Shown one piece after another: positions 1 to 6,870 of a stretch of 45,089 nt of DNA. The stretch comes from Sporichthyaceae bacterium. GTDB lineage: Bacteria; Actinomycetota; Actinomycetes; Sporichthyales; Sporichthyaceae. Each line of letters begins with the position of its first letter. The first letter of the stretch is position 1. The stretch is taken from the NCBI GenBank assembly GCA_036493475.1, contig DASXPS010000081.1, positions 1 to 45,089 of the forward strand, in the 5' to 3' direction. The position numbers and the translations under genes are program-made. Under the pieces are notes generated by a model. The model saw only the letters and a program-made list of their open reading frames with translations. It did not search any database and had not been told where the DNA came from.

Positions 1-375
1 ATCACGGAGTACCCGCTGGCCGCCGCGAAGTCGGTGCCGACCGCGATGGCCGCAGGCCCGGACGGCGCGGTGTGGTTCATCGAGACAGGCGGCAACAAGA
101 TCGGCCGCATCGACCCGACCACCGCCAAGATCACCGAGCACCCGATCCCGACGCCGAAGGCCACGCCGATGGGGACCGTGGCGGGCGCCGACGGCGCCAT
201 GTGGTTCACCGAGGCCTCGGCCGACAAGCTCGGTCGATTGAACCCGGCCACCGGAGCCATCACGGAGTACCCGCTGGCCGCCGCGAAGTCGGTGCCGACC
301 GCGATGGCCGCAGGCCCGGACGGCGCGGTGTGGTTCATCGAGACAGGCGGCAACAAGATCGGCCGCATCGACCCG
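1..375 (+). repeat. Exact 117 bp direct repeat inside the propeller gene (1-117 and 259-375)
   Basis: Bases 1-117 and 259-375 are identical with no mismatch. The offset of 258 bp equals 86 codons, that is two 43-residue blades. The bases between the copies (118-258) encode a diverged blade. Synonymous sites are also identical, so the copy is recent or maintained by recombination. The left copy may continue beyond the window edge. Confidence 0.95.
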
Positions 376-510
376 GCAACCGGCGAGATCAAGGAGTTCC
401 CGGTGCCCAGCGCCAACAGCGTGCCGGTGTTCATCGCGCCCGGCCCGGACGGGGCACTGTGGTTCACCGAGCTGAGCGGTAACAAGATCGGCCGCGTGGG
501 CGGCATCTGA
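1..510 (+). CDS. Streptogramin lyase (Vgb)-like beta-propeller protein, 3' part
   Basis: The reading frame is open from the first base, so the start lies outside the window. The visible 169 residues are about four propeller blades of roughly 43 residues, each with a PDGAVWF(I/T)E motif followed by NKIGR(I/L)(D/N)P and then an ITEYP-like strand. This pattern is typical of the virginiamycin B lyase / SMP-30-like propeller family. The C-terminus ends neatly after NKIGRVGGI. Two of the blades are an exact DNA copy of the two before them (see repeat). Most chromosomal members are secreted or of unknown function and are not proven streptogramin lyases, so I give no symbol. Family assignment is sure; activity is not. 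Confidence 0.8.
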   Translation: MTEYPLAAAKSVPTAMAAGPDGAVWFIETGGNKIGRIDPTTAKITEHPIPTPKATPMGTVAGADGAMWFTEASADKLGRLNPATGAITEYPLAAAKSVPTAMAAGPDGAVWFIETGGNKIGRIDPATGEIKEFPVPSANSVPVFIAPGPDGALWFTELSGNKIGRVGGI

Positions 511-519
511 GGTCGCTGA

Positions 520-909
520 TTGACTTCGGTCATGGCCCACGTCCGGCCCTGCCCGTGCGGCAGTGCCGTCGACTACCGAGCATGCTGCGGCCCGCTGCAT
601 GCCCGGCGGTCCACGGCGGAGACGGCGGAGGCGCTGATGCGGTCGCGCTACAGCGCGTTCGTCCGCCATGACGTCGACTATCTGTCGGCCACCTGGCACC
701 CGAGCACCCGCCCGACGCACCTGCAGCTGGATTCGTCAGTGGTCTGGACGCAGCTGGAGATCGTGCGGGTGCGGGCCGGTGCCGCGGGCGATCGCCGCGG
801 TCTGGTCGAGTTCCGTGCGCACCACACCCGCGGCGTACAGGCCGAGCGCAGCCGGTTCCTGCATGAGGACGGGCAGTGGTTCTACCTGGACGGCGAACGG
901 CTCGACTGA
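520..909 (+). CDS. YchJ family SEC-C motif protein
   Basis: A 129-residue cytoplasmic protein of the YchJ/UPF0225 family. The N-terminus carries the SEC-C zinc motif CPCGS..Y..CCGPLH, followed by the conserved LMRSRYSAFV helix and a cystatin-like sheet (WTQLEIV, VEFRA). The function of the family is not established. The TTG at 520 is preceded by GAGG at a spacing of 7 nt; an ATG at 532 would give a start closer to the usual M...CPCGS, so the start is uncertain by four codons. It stands alone on the plus strand after the propeller gene and faces a secreted-protein gene, with a strong hairpin between them. Confidence 0.85.
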   Translation: MTSVMAHVRPCPCGSAVDYRACCGPLHARRSTAETAEALMRSRYSAFVRHDVDYLSATWHPSTRPTHLQLDSSVVWTQLEIVRVRAGAAGDRRGLVEFRAHHTRGVQAERSRFLHEDGQWFYLDGERLD

Positions 910-956
910 TCCACGCGTCCTGACATAACGTCCATTATCGGCGGAGGATCACCTTG

Positions 957-998
957 CGTCCGAAGAAGTGTGGGTGCGCGGACACTGTTCTTCGGACG
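957..998. terminator. Bidirectional hairpin between convergent genes
   Basis: Arms CGTCCGAAGAA (957-967) and TTCTTCGGACG (988-998) are perfectly complementary over 11 bp, and the inner bases GTGT/ACAC (968-971 and 982-985) extend the stem past a two-base bulge. It sits between the YchJ gene and the convergent secreted-protein gene, as expected for a shared terminator. There is no clear U-tract. Confidence 0.6.
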
Positions 999-1016
999 TT
1001 ACGAGAGGTCGGGCGG

Positions 1017-1388
1017 TTAGTTCCAGAACTCCCAGCTGTGGAACGAACGCCACCCGTGCCACTTGAACACGTGCGCCAGTGGGCCGTAGCTGTAGGCGCG
1101 CCACGGCGTCCAGTGCCGGTGGGTGTCCCAGCGGGTGACGTCGCAGCCGTTGTGCAGGGAGATCGCGCGCTTGCAGGCGTCGCGAGCGTCCTGCCGGTAG
1201 ATGTCGTTGCGTAGATGGCTCAGCCGCTGGGCGTGGAAGCTGTCCCAGCTGTGGCACACGGTCGACGTGCCGGTACACCAGGGACCCGCGGCAGCGCCGG
1301 CCTCGGCGGCGCCGGCCGCGGGAACGTTGAGGGTGACGACGGCGGTGGCGGCAGCCAATCCGACGAGAAGGCGGCGAGGTCCGCGCAC
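1017..1388 (-). CDS. Small secreted protein of unknown function
   Basis: I do not recognise the family. The 123-residue product begins with a signal peptide (RGPRR, a hydrophobic stretch, then an AxA-type site near GAAEA) and a mature part of about 95 residues. The mature part is rich in Trp, His and Arg and has four Cys (PWCTG, TVCHS, DACKR, NGCDV) that could form two disulfides. The GTG at 1388 is chosen because GGAGGT lies 5 nt before it; the longer frame reaching 1409 has no such site. It runs in the same direction as the His-rich secreted gene upstream of it, about 90 bp away. Confidence 0.65.
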   Translation of the reverse strand: MRGPRRLLVGLAAATAVVTLNVPAAGAAEAGAAAGPWCTGTSTVCHSWDSFHAQRLSHLRNDIYRQDARDACKRAISLHNGCDVTRWDTHRHWTPWRAYSYGPLAHVFKWHGWRSFHSWEFWN

Positions 1389-1479
1389 GGCTACCTCCAG
1401 GGTGAGCACACCGGATGGTCCGGATTACCCCAAGCCTTACTCTTCGCCGGAGTTATGACAACCGGACGCGCCGGGCGGG

Positions 1480-1854
1480 CTAGATCCAGCCCCAGCCGCC
1501 CCAGCCACCCCAGCCGCCGCCGCCCCAGCCCCAGTGGTGGCCGAAGCCGATGCCGTGGCCCCAGTGATGCCAGCCGCTCCACCAATGGCCACCGCCGCCC
1601 CAGTCGTCCTCGGGGTCGATGCCCTCACAGGTGAAGGTGACGCCATCCCAGCACTCGTCGCCCCAGACGTCGTCGCAATCGCAGTCGTCCCAGCGCCAGT
1701 GGTGGTGATGATGGTGATGGTGATGCCACGCAGGGGCCAACGCGGGCGTGGGAACGGCGGCGGGCATCGTCGCGGCGCCCGCCGACGGCGCGGCGAAGGC
1801 GGCGAAAGCGACAGCGGCAAAGACAGTCCCCGCTGCTCTCTTGATTCCGATCAT
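1480..1854 (-). CDS. His/Trp/Gly-rich secreted protein, possible metal binder
   Basis: A 124-residue orphan protein. It has an N-terminal signal peptide (MIGIKRAAG, hydrophobic stretch, cleavage near SAGA-A). The mature part starts with an Ala/Pro segment, then nine consecutive His, WRWDD, an acidic Cys-containing segment (DCDCDD, DECWD, FTCEG), and a C-terminal third made almost only of Gly, Trp and His (HHWGHGIGFGHHWGW). The ATG at 1854 is preceded by GGAGG at about 5 nt. The His tract and acidic Cys pairs suggest binding of Ni, Zn or Cu outside the membrane; this is inference. No homologous family is known to me. Confidence 0.65.
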   Translation of the reverse strand: MIGIKRAAGTVFAAVAFAAFAAPSAGAATMPAAVPTPALAPAWHHHHHHHHHWRWDDCDCDDVWGDECWDGVTFTCEGIDPEDDWGGGGHWWSGWHHWGHGIGFGHHWGWGGGGWGGWGGWGWI

Positions 1855-2135
1855 GGGTTCCTCCGGTACGCGCAGTAGCGGGGACAAACAATGATCAACT
1901 TCCATCAACCCGGACATATCGGGCAAGTGTTGGTTGTCACGTATACCCGTGCACACCTTGGCAATTCACGGCCTTTTCCCGGGCCTGATGTCCCCCTGCT
2001 CCCTTGACGCCCCGTTTGGTCGGCGATAAACATGAGGATTGTTCGTCGTTAACCTCACGCTTGCTAGCAGAGCGGCGGTCTTCGTGAGGCCGGGATCCGG
2101 GGCGCCGTGCGCGTCTCGATCACGCAGGAGACTGG
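1855..2135. other. Divergent intergenic region
   Basis: 281 bp separate the His-rich secreted gene (minus) from the RND-type permease gene (plus). It contains the two ribosome binding sites (GGAGGAA for the minus gene, AGGAG at 2126-2130 for the plus gene) and AT-richer patches near 1908-1950 and 2025-2065 where promoters are likely. I see no convincing -35/-10 pair and no small ORF. Confidence 0.4.
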
Positions 2136-4652
2136 ATGCTGCGTCGGGTCGTGGCCGCTGCCATGCGCACCCGCCGCGCCACCGCCGCGGGACTCGTGGT
2201 GCTGGCCGCGGTGGGTTTCGCCGCCCTGCCCGATGTCCGGGAGCGCGCACTGCCGCCGCTTGGCACGCCGATTTTGCAAGTGCGCACCGCTACCCCGGGT
2301 CTTTCCGCCGACGACACGGAACGCCTGGTCACGGCGCCATTGGCGGCGGATCTGCGGGCCAATGTGACCGCCCTGGAGTCGGTCCATTCGGTGTCCCGGA
2401 GCGGACTGTCCATCCTCGACCTGAGGTTCAGGGCTGGCTCCATCAGCGATCGAGACCGTCAGGCGGTGCAGGAGCGTCTTGTCGGGGCCCATCTGCCCGG
2501 CGCCCCCCAGCTGGTCTCCCCCGCCGACCGCCTGTTCCTCGTCGCGGTGCACACGTCGCTGTCCCCCGCCGCACTCACCGAAGTGGTGAACAGCCGCATA
2601 CGCCCGTCGTTGCTCGGCGTGGCCGGCGTCAGCAATGTCTGGCTGTGGGGTGATGTGGAACCACTCTTGGTAATTGATCAATTACCCACAGTTGATACGA
2701 CGGCAGTAAGCGAGAAAGTGCAGCAACGGTTGGCCGAACTGGCACCGGGCCTGCCCCAGGCGCAATTCGATCCGCGGGTTTATCGCGCCGCGGACTATCT
2801 GACCGCCGCCCGGCACCAAGTGGCCCGGACAATGGCGTGGACCGTGCTCGCGCTGCTGGTGGCGCTCGCCGTGCTGTTGTTGGATTGGCGACGCGCGGTG
2901 CTCACCGCGGTTGCCGTGCCGCTGCCGGTGCTCCTCGATCTGGCGGCGCTGCGGGCGCACCACACCGCGGTGGACGCGATGACGTTGACCGGGCTGGCGG
3001 CCGTGGTCCCGCTCGTGCTGTTCGACGCCGTGGTGCTCAGCGAGGCGGGCGTGCGGGCCCTGCGCGACCGGGCCGGCGATCCCGTCGGTCAACTGTCCTC
3101 GATGCTGCACCGGCTGGGCCGGGCCGGACTGCTGCTGGCATTGGCCCTGCTGCCGGTGCTGTTCCTGTCCGGCCTGCCGGAACGTCCGTTTCTGCCCCGC
3201 ATCGCGGGCGTCTTCGCTGTCGGCCTTCTCGCCACCGCGGCCACCGCCCTGCTGGTCGTGCCGACGGTGCTCGGTGCCCTACCCGGTAGGCCCGCCCGAT
3301 CCCCGGCCCGCCGACTACTCCGGGTCGGACACGACCGCGTGCTGTGGCCGTTGGCCCGGCCCGCAGTGGCCGTCCTCGTGCTGTCCGGGTTACTCGCCGC
3401 CGGTGCGGTCGCCTGTACCCAGGTCACCACCCGGATGCGCCCCGCACTGCACGATCCGGCGGTGACCGTGCGATTGCAGGCCTGGCCGGGCACCACGCCG
3501 GCCCAAGTGTCCGCGGACCGCGACCGGGTGCTCGCCGGGGTACGGGGCCTGCCCGGGGTGCAGGACGCGGCGCCGTTGCCGGACTGTGCGGACACCCCCA
3601 CAGGTGGCGACGGACAACACTGTGCCGACGTCGCCATCGCCCTGGCCGCCGGCGCCGACCGAGCCCACACGCTCGCCGCGGTGCGCGCGGTGCTGGCCGA
3701 CTTTCCCGGCATGTTCCGCAGCGTCCGGGCCGATTTGGACACCCGGCTGTCCGCCGCGGCGGCTCGCCCGAATGCGGACCTGGTGGTGCGGGTCTCGGGC
3801 AATGATCCGACGACGCTGCGGACCCGGGCGGAGACGGTGCGCGCGGCGCTGGCCGGCGTGCGCGGCGTGCTCGCGCCGGCCGTGGCCGGTGCGCCGGACA
3901 TCATCGAGCACTCCGACACCATCGGCACGCTGAGCGTCGAGGCCGGGATCAGTGGGCGCGACCACGCAGCGGTGCGCGCCGACGTGCGCACAGTTCTCGC
4001 CGGGCTGGCGCCGGCCGGCGGTACCGACGCGCATCTCCTCGACGCCGCTCCCAACCGGCACCGAGTTATCGCCGCGGGCCTCGCGGTCGCCGTCGCGCTG
4101 CTGCTGTTGTTGGTGGGCGCGCTGGGTGCCGGCGCTGCGCTGCTGATCGGGCTGGCCGGGGTGCCCGCGGTGCTCGGTGCGGGAGTGATCGCGTTGTGGG
4201 TCGACGATGCCCCGTTGGGGCCGGGCGCCGTCACCGGGTTGGTGGTACTCGCGGGTCTGCTGCTGCGGGCCGCACTGTTGATAGTGCCCGATCTGCAGCG
4301 GGACGATTGGGCCGAGAACGCGCCGCCCGGCGGCGAGGCCCGGCGGGTGTCGCACGCGGTACCGCTGCTGCAGGCGTGCGCGGTGCTGGCGGTGATCACT
4401 GTGCCGTGGCTGATGACCGGTCAGCGGGCCGGCACCGAACAACTCCACCCCTTTGCGGTGGTGCTGCTCGGCGGAATTCCGGCACTGGCGGCGGTAGTCG
4501 TGCTGGTCCTGCCGGGCACAATCGGTCAGTCGACCGGACGCACATCCGAACAGCGCGCCGGTGGATCTACCGGCGCGGCACCGGCGCCGATATCGGTGAA
4601 ACGTTGGATCGACGAAATCGACGCCGGCCGGTCACGTTCGGTCCCCGGCTGA
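2136..4652 (+). CDS. Short RND-superfamily (AcrB/CusA-like) efflux permease
   Basis: An 838-residue inner-membrane protein with RND architecture: TM1 near residues 15-35, a first porter region, a helix group (about residues 230-420), another single helix (PAVAVLVLSG) followed by a second porter region with GLPGVQDAAP, and a C-terminal helix group. It is about 200 residues shorter than AcrB or CusA because the porter loops are small. In the TM4 relay segment VLFDAVVLSEAG only one of the two adjacent Asp of AcrB is present; in the TM10 segment GLLLRAALLIV an Arg stands where AcrB has its relay Lys. ATG 2136 has AGGAG at 5-6 nt. No membrane-fusion protein or outer-membrane gene is adjacent, so the substrate is unknown. 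Confidence 0.75.
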   Translation: MLRRVVAAAMRTRRATAAGLVVLAAVGFAALPDVRERALPPLGTPILQVRTATPGLSADDTERLVTAPLAADLRANVTALESVHSVSRSGLSILDLRFRAGSISDRDRQAVQERLVGAHLPGAPQLVSPADRLFLVAVHTSLSPAALTEVVNSRIRPSLLGVAGVSNVWLWGDVEPLLVIDQLPTVDTTAVSEKVQQRLAELAPGLPQAQFDPRVYRAADYLTAARHQVARTMAWTVLALLVALAVLLLDWRRAVLTAVAVPLPVLLDLAALRAHHTAVDAMTLTGLAAVVPLVLFDAVVLSEAGVRALRDRAGDPVGQLSSMLHRLGRAGLLLALALLPVLFLSGLPERPFLPRIAGVFAVGLLATAATALLVVPTVLGALPGRPARSPARRLLRVGHDRVLWPLARPAVAVLVLSGLLAAGAVACTQVTTRMRPALHDPAVTVRLQAWPGTTPAQVSADRDRVLAGVRGLPGVQDAAPLPDCADTPTGGDGQHCADVAIALAAGADRAHTLAAVRAVLADFPGMFRSVRADLDTRLSAAAARPNADLVVRVSGNDPTTLRTRAETVRAALAGVRGVLAPAVAGAPDIIEHSDTIGTLSVEAGISGRDHAAVRADVRTVLAGLAPAGGTDAHLLDAAPNRHRVIAAGLAVAVALLLLLVGALGAGAALLIGLAGVPAVLGAGVIALWVDDAPLGPGAVTGLVVLAGLLLRAALLIVPDLQRDDWAENAPPGGEARRVSHAVPLLQACAVLAVITVPWLMTGQRAGTEQLHPFAVVLLGGIPALAAVVVLVLPGTIGQSTGRTSEQRAGGSTGAAPAPISVKRWIDEIDAGRSRSVPG
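2669..2686. repeat. Perfect 18 bp palindrome inside the RND gene
   Basis: GGTAATTGATCAATTACC equals its own reverse complement. It lies in a locally AT-rich patch of an otherwise GC-rich coding region and encodes part of LVIDQLP. It may be a protein-binding site or chance. Confidence 0.9.
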
Positions 4653-4669
4653 CCCGCAATAAAGGGCGA

Positions 4670-4688
4670 CCAATTAAGGCTTGCCTAA
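4670..4688 (-). promoter_or_regulatory. Candidate DtxR/IdeR-like iron box
   Basis: On the minus strand the 19-mer beginning TTAGGCAAGCCTTA matches the IdeR/DtxR consensus TWAGGTWAGSCTWACCTWA at 14 of 19 positions, with 13 of the first 14 matching. It lies between the RND gene and the molybdate regulator gene. The right half-site is poor, so it may not be functional. Confidence 0.3.
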
Positions 4689-4758
4689 TTTGCATTTGGG
4701 GTCCACCACTTGGTGGGACCGGGCAACTTCGATGAGGCGCGGCGGGGTGCATTTGCCC

Positions 4759-4764
4759 TAGTCT
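4759..4764 (+). promoter_or_regulatory. -10 box TAGTCT for a leaderless start at 4771
   Basis: TAGTCT ends 6 nt before the GTG at 4771, placing the transcription start on or next to the start codon. No Shine-Dalgarno is present. Confidence 0.5.
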
Positions 4765-4770
4765 GTCCGG

Positions 4771-5172
4771 GTGAGTACCTTTCGCATCAGCGAGGTCGCA
4801 GACCTCATGGGGGTTAGCGCCGACACAGTGCGGCGCTGGACGGATGGCGGCCGATTGGCCGCCACCCGTGATCATCACGGCCACCGTGTAGTGGAGGGAC
4901 GGGCGCTCGCCGAATTCGCCCGCTCGCTGGCCGAGAACCCCGAGCCCGGGCATGTTGTCGCCGCGTCGGCCCGCAACCGATTGCGCGGCATCGTCACCAA
5001 CGTGCTTCGGGACAAGGTGATGGCACAGGTCGAAATGCAGGCCGGGCCACACCGCATCGTGTCGTTGATGAGCCGGGAGGCGGCGGACGAACTCGGGCTT
5101 GAGCCCGGTGTGCTCGCGCTGGCGTCGGTGAAGTCGACGAACGTCGTCATCGAAATTCCGGAGCCCGGTTGA
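4771..5172 (+). CDS. MerR-type HTH / TOBE molybdate-responsive regulator
   Basis: A 133-residue protein. Residues 1-60 form an excisionase/MerR-like helix-turn-helix (FRISEVADLMGVSADTVRRW, then GHRVV). Residues 65-130 are a TOBE/Mop domain (SARNRLRGIVTNVLRDKVMAQVEM, then SLMSREAADELGLEPG), the fold that binds molybdate in ModE, Mop and ModC. It lies directly upstream of modABC in the same direction, 38 bp from modA, so it most likely senses molybdate and controls that operon or Moco-related genes. Start GTG 4771 follows a TAGTCT box by 6 nt, suggesting a leaderless mRNA. Confidence 0.85.
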   Translation: MSTFRISEVADLMGVSADTVRRWTDGGRLAATRDHHGHRVVEGRALAEFARSLAENPEPGHVVAASARNRLRGIVTNVLRDKVMAQVEMQAGPHRIVSLMSREAADELGLEPGVLALASVKSTNVVIEIPEPG

Positions 5173-5210
5173 GCTTGACACCGGACCGCCCGCCGCCATA
5201 GGAGTTTCCC

Positions 5211-6059
5211 ATGCACCCACACCCGGCCCGCCATCGCAGAATCGTGCCCCTCGCCATCAGTGCCCTGGCTCTTGCCATGGTTGGCGCCTGCGCGTCCGAC
5301 ACCAGCAGCAAGCAGGTCCCGCCGGTGGTGGAAACACCCTCCGCCTCCGCTTCCCCGTCGCCGAGCGCGACCGGCACCGCGACCGGAGATCTCACCGTGC
5401 TCGCCGCCGCCTCGCTCACCGAGGTTTTCCAGAAACTGGCAACCACATTCCAGTCCGAGAACCCCGGCGTGCACGTGACGTTCTCCTTCGGTGCCTCGTC
5501 CACGTTGGCCCAGCAGATCGTGGCGAAGGCGCCTGCGGACGTATTCGCGGCCGCGTCCCCGGCCACCATGAAGACCGTCACCGACGCGGGCGATGCGACA
5601 GGCAACCCGCAACTGTTCGTGCGCAACGTGTTGGAGATCGCGGTGCCGCCGAGCAATCCGGGCAACGTCACCGGGCTGTCCGACTTCAGCAAGTCCGACC
5701 TGAAGATCGCGGTGTGCGCGGTGGCGGTGCCCTGCGGTGCCGCGGCGGACAAGGTGTTCAAGGCGACAGGTATCAGCGCGGAGATCGACAGCTACGAGCA
5801 GGACGTCAAGGGTGTGCTGACCAAGGTGGAATCCGGCGAGGCCGACGCGGGCCTGGTCTATGCGACCGACGTGAAATCCGCTGGGGACAAGGTCAAGGGC
5901 ATCGACTTCCCGGAGGCCTCCAACGCGATCAACGACTACCCGATCGCGGCGCTGACCGAAGCCAAGAACCCCAGCGCGGCGGCGGCCTGGATCGCGTTCC
6001 TGTCGAGCGCGGAGGCCCGTCAGGCGTTCACCGACGCCGGCTTCCAGCTCCCGTCCTGA
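5211..6059 (+). CDS. modA: Molybdate ABC transporter substrate-binding lipoprotein ModA
   Basis: A 282-residue lipoprotein. The signal peptide ends in the lipobox VGAC (Cys at about residue 27), followed by a Ser/Pro/Thr-rich linker and the ModA fold: LTVLAAASLTEVFQKL, FSFGASSTLAQQI, GAPADVFAAAS-like segment, and a C-terminal YPIAALTEAKNP...AWIAFLSSAEARQAF. The AASL and SFGASS loops are the oxyanion-binding sites of the family. ATG 5211 has AGGAG 7 nt upstream. It captures molybdate outside the membrane and delivers it to ModB/ModC, encoded next. Confidence 0.93.
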   Translation: MHPHPARHRRIVPLAISALALAMVGACASDTSSKQVPPVVETPSASASPSPSATGTATGDLTVLAAASLTEVFQKLATTFQSENPGVHVTFSFGASSTLAQQIVAKAPADVFAAASPATMKTVTDAGDATGNPQLFVRNVLEIAVPPSNPGNVTGLSDFSKSDLKIAVCAVAVPCGAAADKVFKATGISAEIDSYEQDVKGVLTKVESGEADAGLVYATDVKSAGDKVKGIDFPEASNAINDYPIAALTEAKNPSAAAAWIAFLSSAEARQAFTDAGFQLPS

Positions 6060-6075
6060 CGCACCGTTCGATCCG

Positions 6076-6870
6076 TTGAGCCGGCGCGAGCGTTCCGGGG
6101 TACCCCCCGCATTGTTGGCGCCGGCCGGGTTGGCTCTGCTGTTCCTGATCGTCCCGCTGCTCGGTCTGTTCCTGCGCGCCCCGTGGCGCTCGTTGCCCGA
6201 TCGGCTGCGCGAACACGCTATTCGCGAGGCGCTGCAGTTGTCCCTGGTGACCGCGACCGAGGCCACCGTGGTGGCCGTCGTGCTCGGTGTGCCGCTGGCG
6301 GTCGTGCTCGCGCACGGCCACTTTCCCGGCCGGTCCTTCCTGCGCGCCCTGGTGACCGTGCCGCTGGTGATGCCCCCGGTGGTCGGCGGCGTGGCCCTGC
6401 TCTCCGCGCTCGGACGGGCCGGGTTCGTCGGCAAGCGAATCTACGCCTTCAACGGGTACTCCCTGCCGTTCACCACCACCGCGGTCGTCATCGCCGAGAC
6501 GTTCGTCGCGATGCCGTTCCTGGTGATCGCCGTGGAGGGCGCGCTGCGCGGCAGCGATGTGCGTTACGCGGAGGCCGCGGCCACGTTGGGTGCGACCCGG
6601 TGGACGACCTTCCGCACGGTGACCCTGCCGTTGGTGGCGCCGGGCGTGATGGCCGGAGCCGTGCTGTGCTGGGCCCGCGCGCTCGGTGAATTCGGAGCCA
6701 CGATCACCTTCGCGGGCAGCTTCCCGGGCCGTACTCAGACCATGCCATTGGCCGTCTACCAAGCGCTGGAGACCGACCCGCCGGCGGCCATCGTGTTGAG
6801 CATGGTGCTGCTCATCGTGTCCGTGGCAGTACTTGCACTGCTGCGCGAACGGTGGGTCGCCCCGTCATGA
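6076..6870 (+). CDS. modB: Molybdate ABC transporter permease ModB
   Basis: A 264-residue inner-membrane permease of the BPD_transp_1 family. It shows about five to six hydrophobic helices and the EAA loop that docks on the ATPase (EAAATLGATRWTTFRTVTLP, near residues 170-190, followed by GVMAGAVL). The TTG at 6076 is used because the frame opens there and the first helix follows at once; there is no clear Shine-Dalgarno, and the short 16 bp gap after modA suggests translational coupling. It overlaps modC by four bases. Confidence 0.92.
   Translation: MSRRERSGVPPALLAPAGLALLFLIVPLLGLFLRAPWRSLPDRLREHAIREALQLSLVTATEATVVAVVLGVPLAVVLAHGHFPGRSFLRALVTVPLVMPPVVGGVALLSALGRAGFVGKRIYAFNGYSLPFTTTAVVIAETFVAMPFLVIAVEGALRGSDVRYAEAAATLGATRWTTFRTVTLPLVAPGVMAGAVLCWARALGEFGATITFAGSFPGRTQTMPLAVYQALETDPPAAIVLSMVLLIVSVAVLALLRERWVAPS

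Noticed and set aside
1690-1730. The nine-His run as an engineered affinity tag
   Set aside because: It is embedded in a native-looking secreted protein with own signal peptide and ribosome binding site, with no vector sequence around it.
3089-4399. Long minus-strand ORF (436 codons) opposite the RND gene
   Set aside because: It is antisense to a clear membrane protein gene, has low-complexity Ser/Thr/Ala/Arg composition and no ribosome binding site. Such shadows are usual in high-GC DNA.
4875-6434. Minus-strand ORF of 519 codons opposite the regulator and modA/modB
   Set aside because: Antisense to three well supported genes, with Arg/Gly-rich nonsense-like composition.
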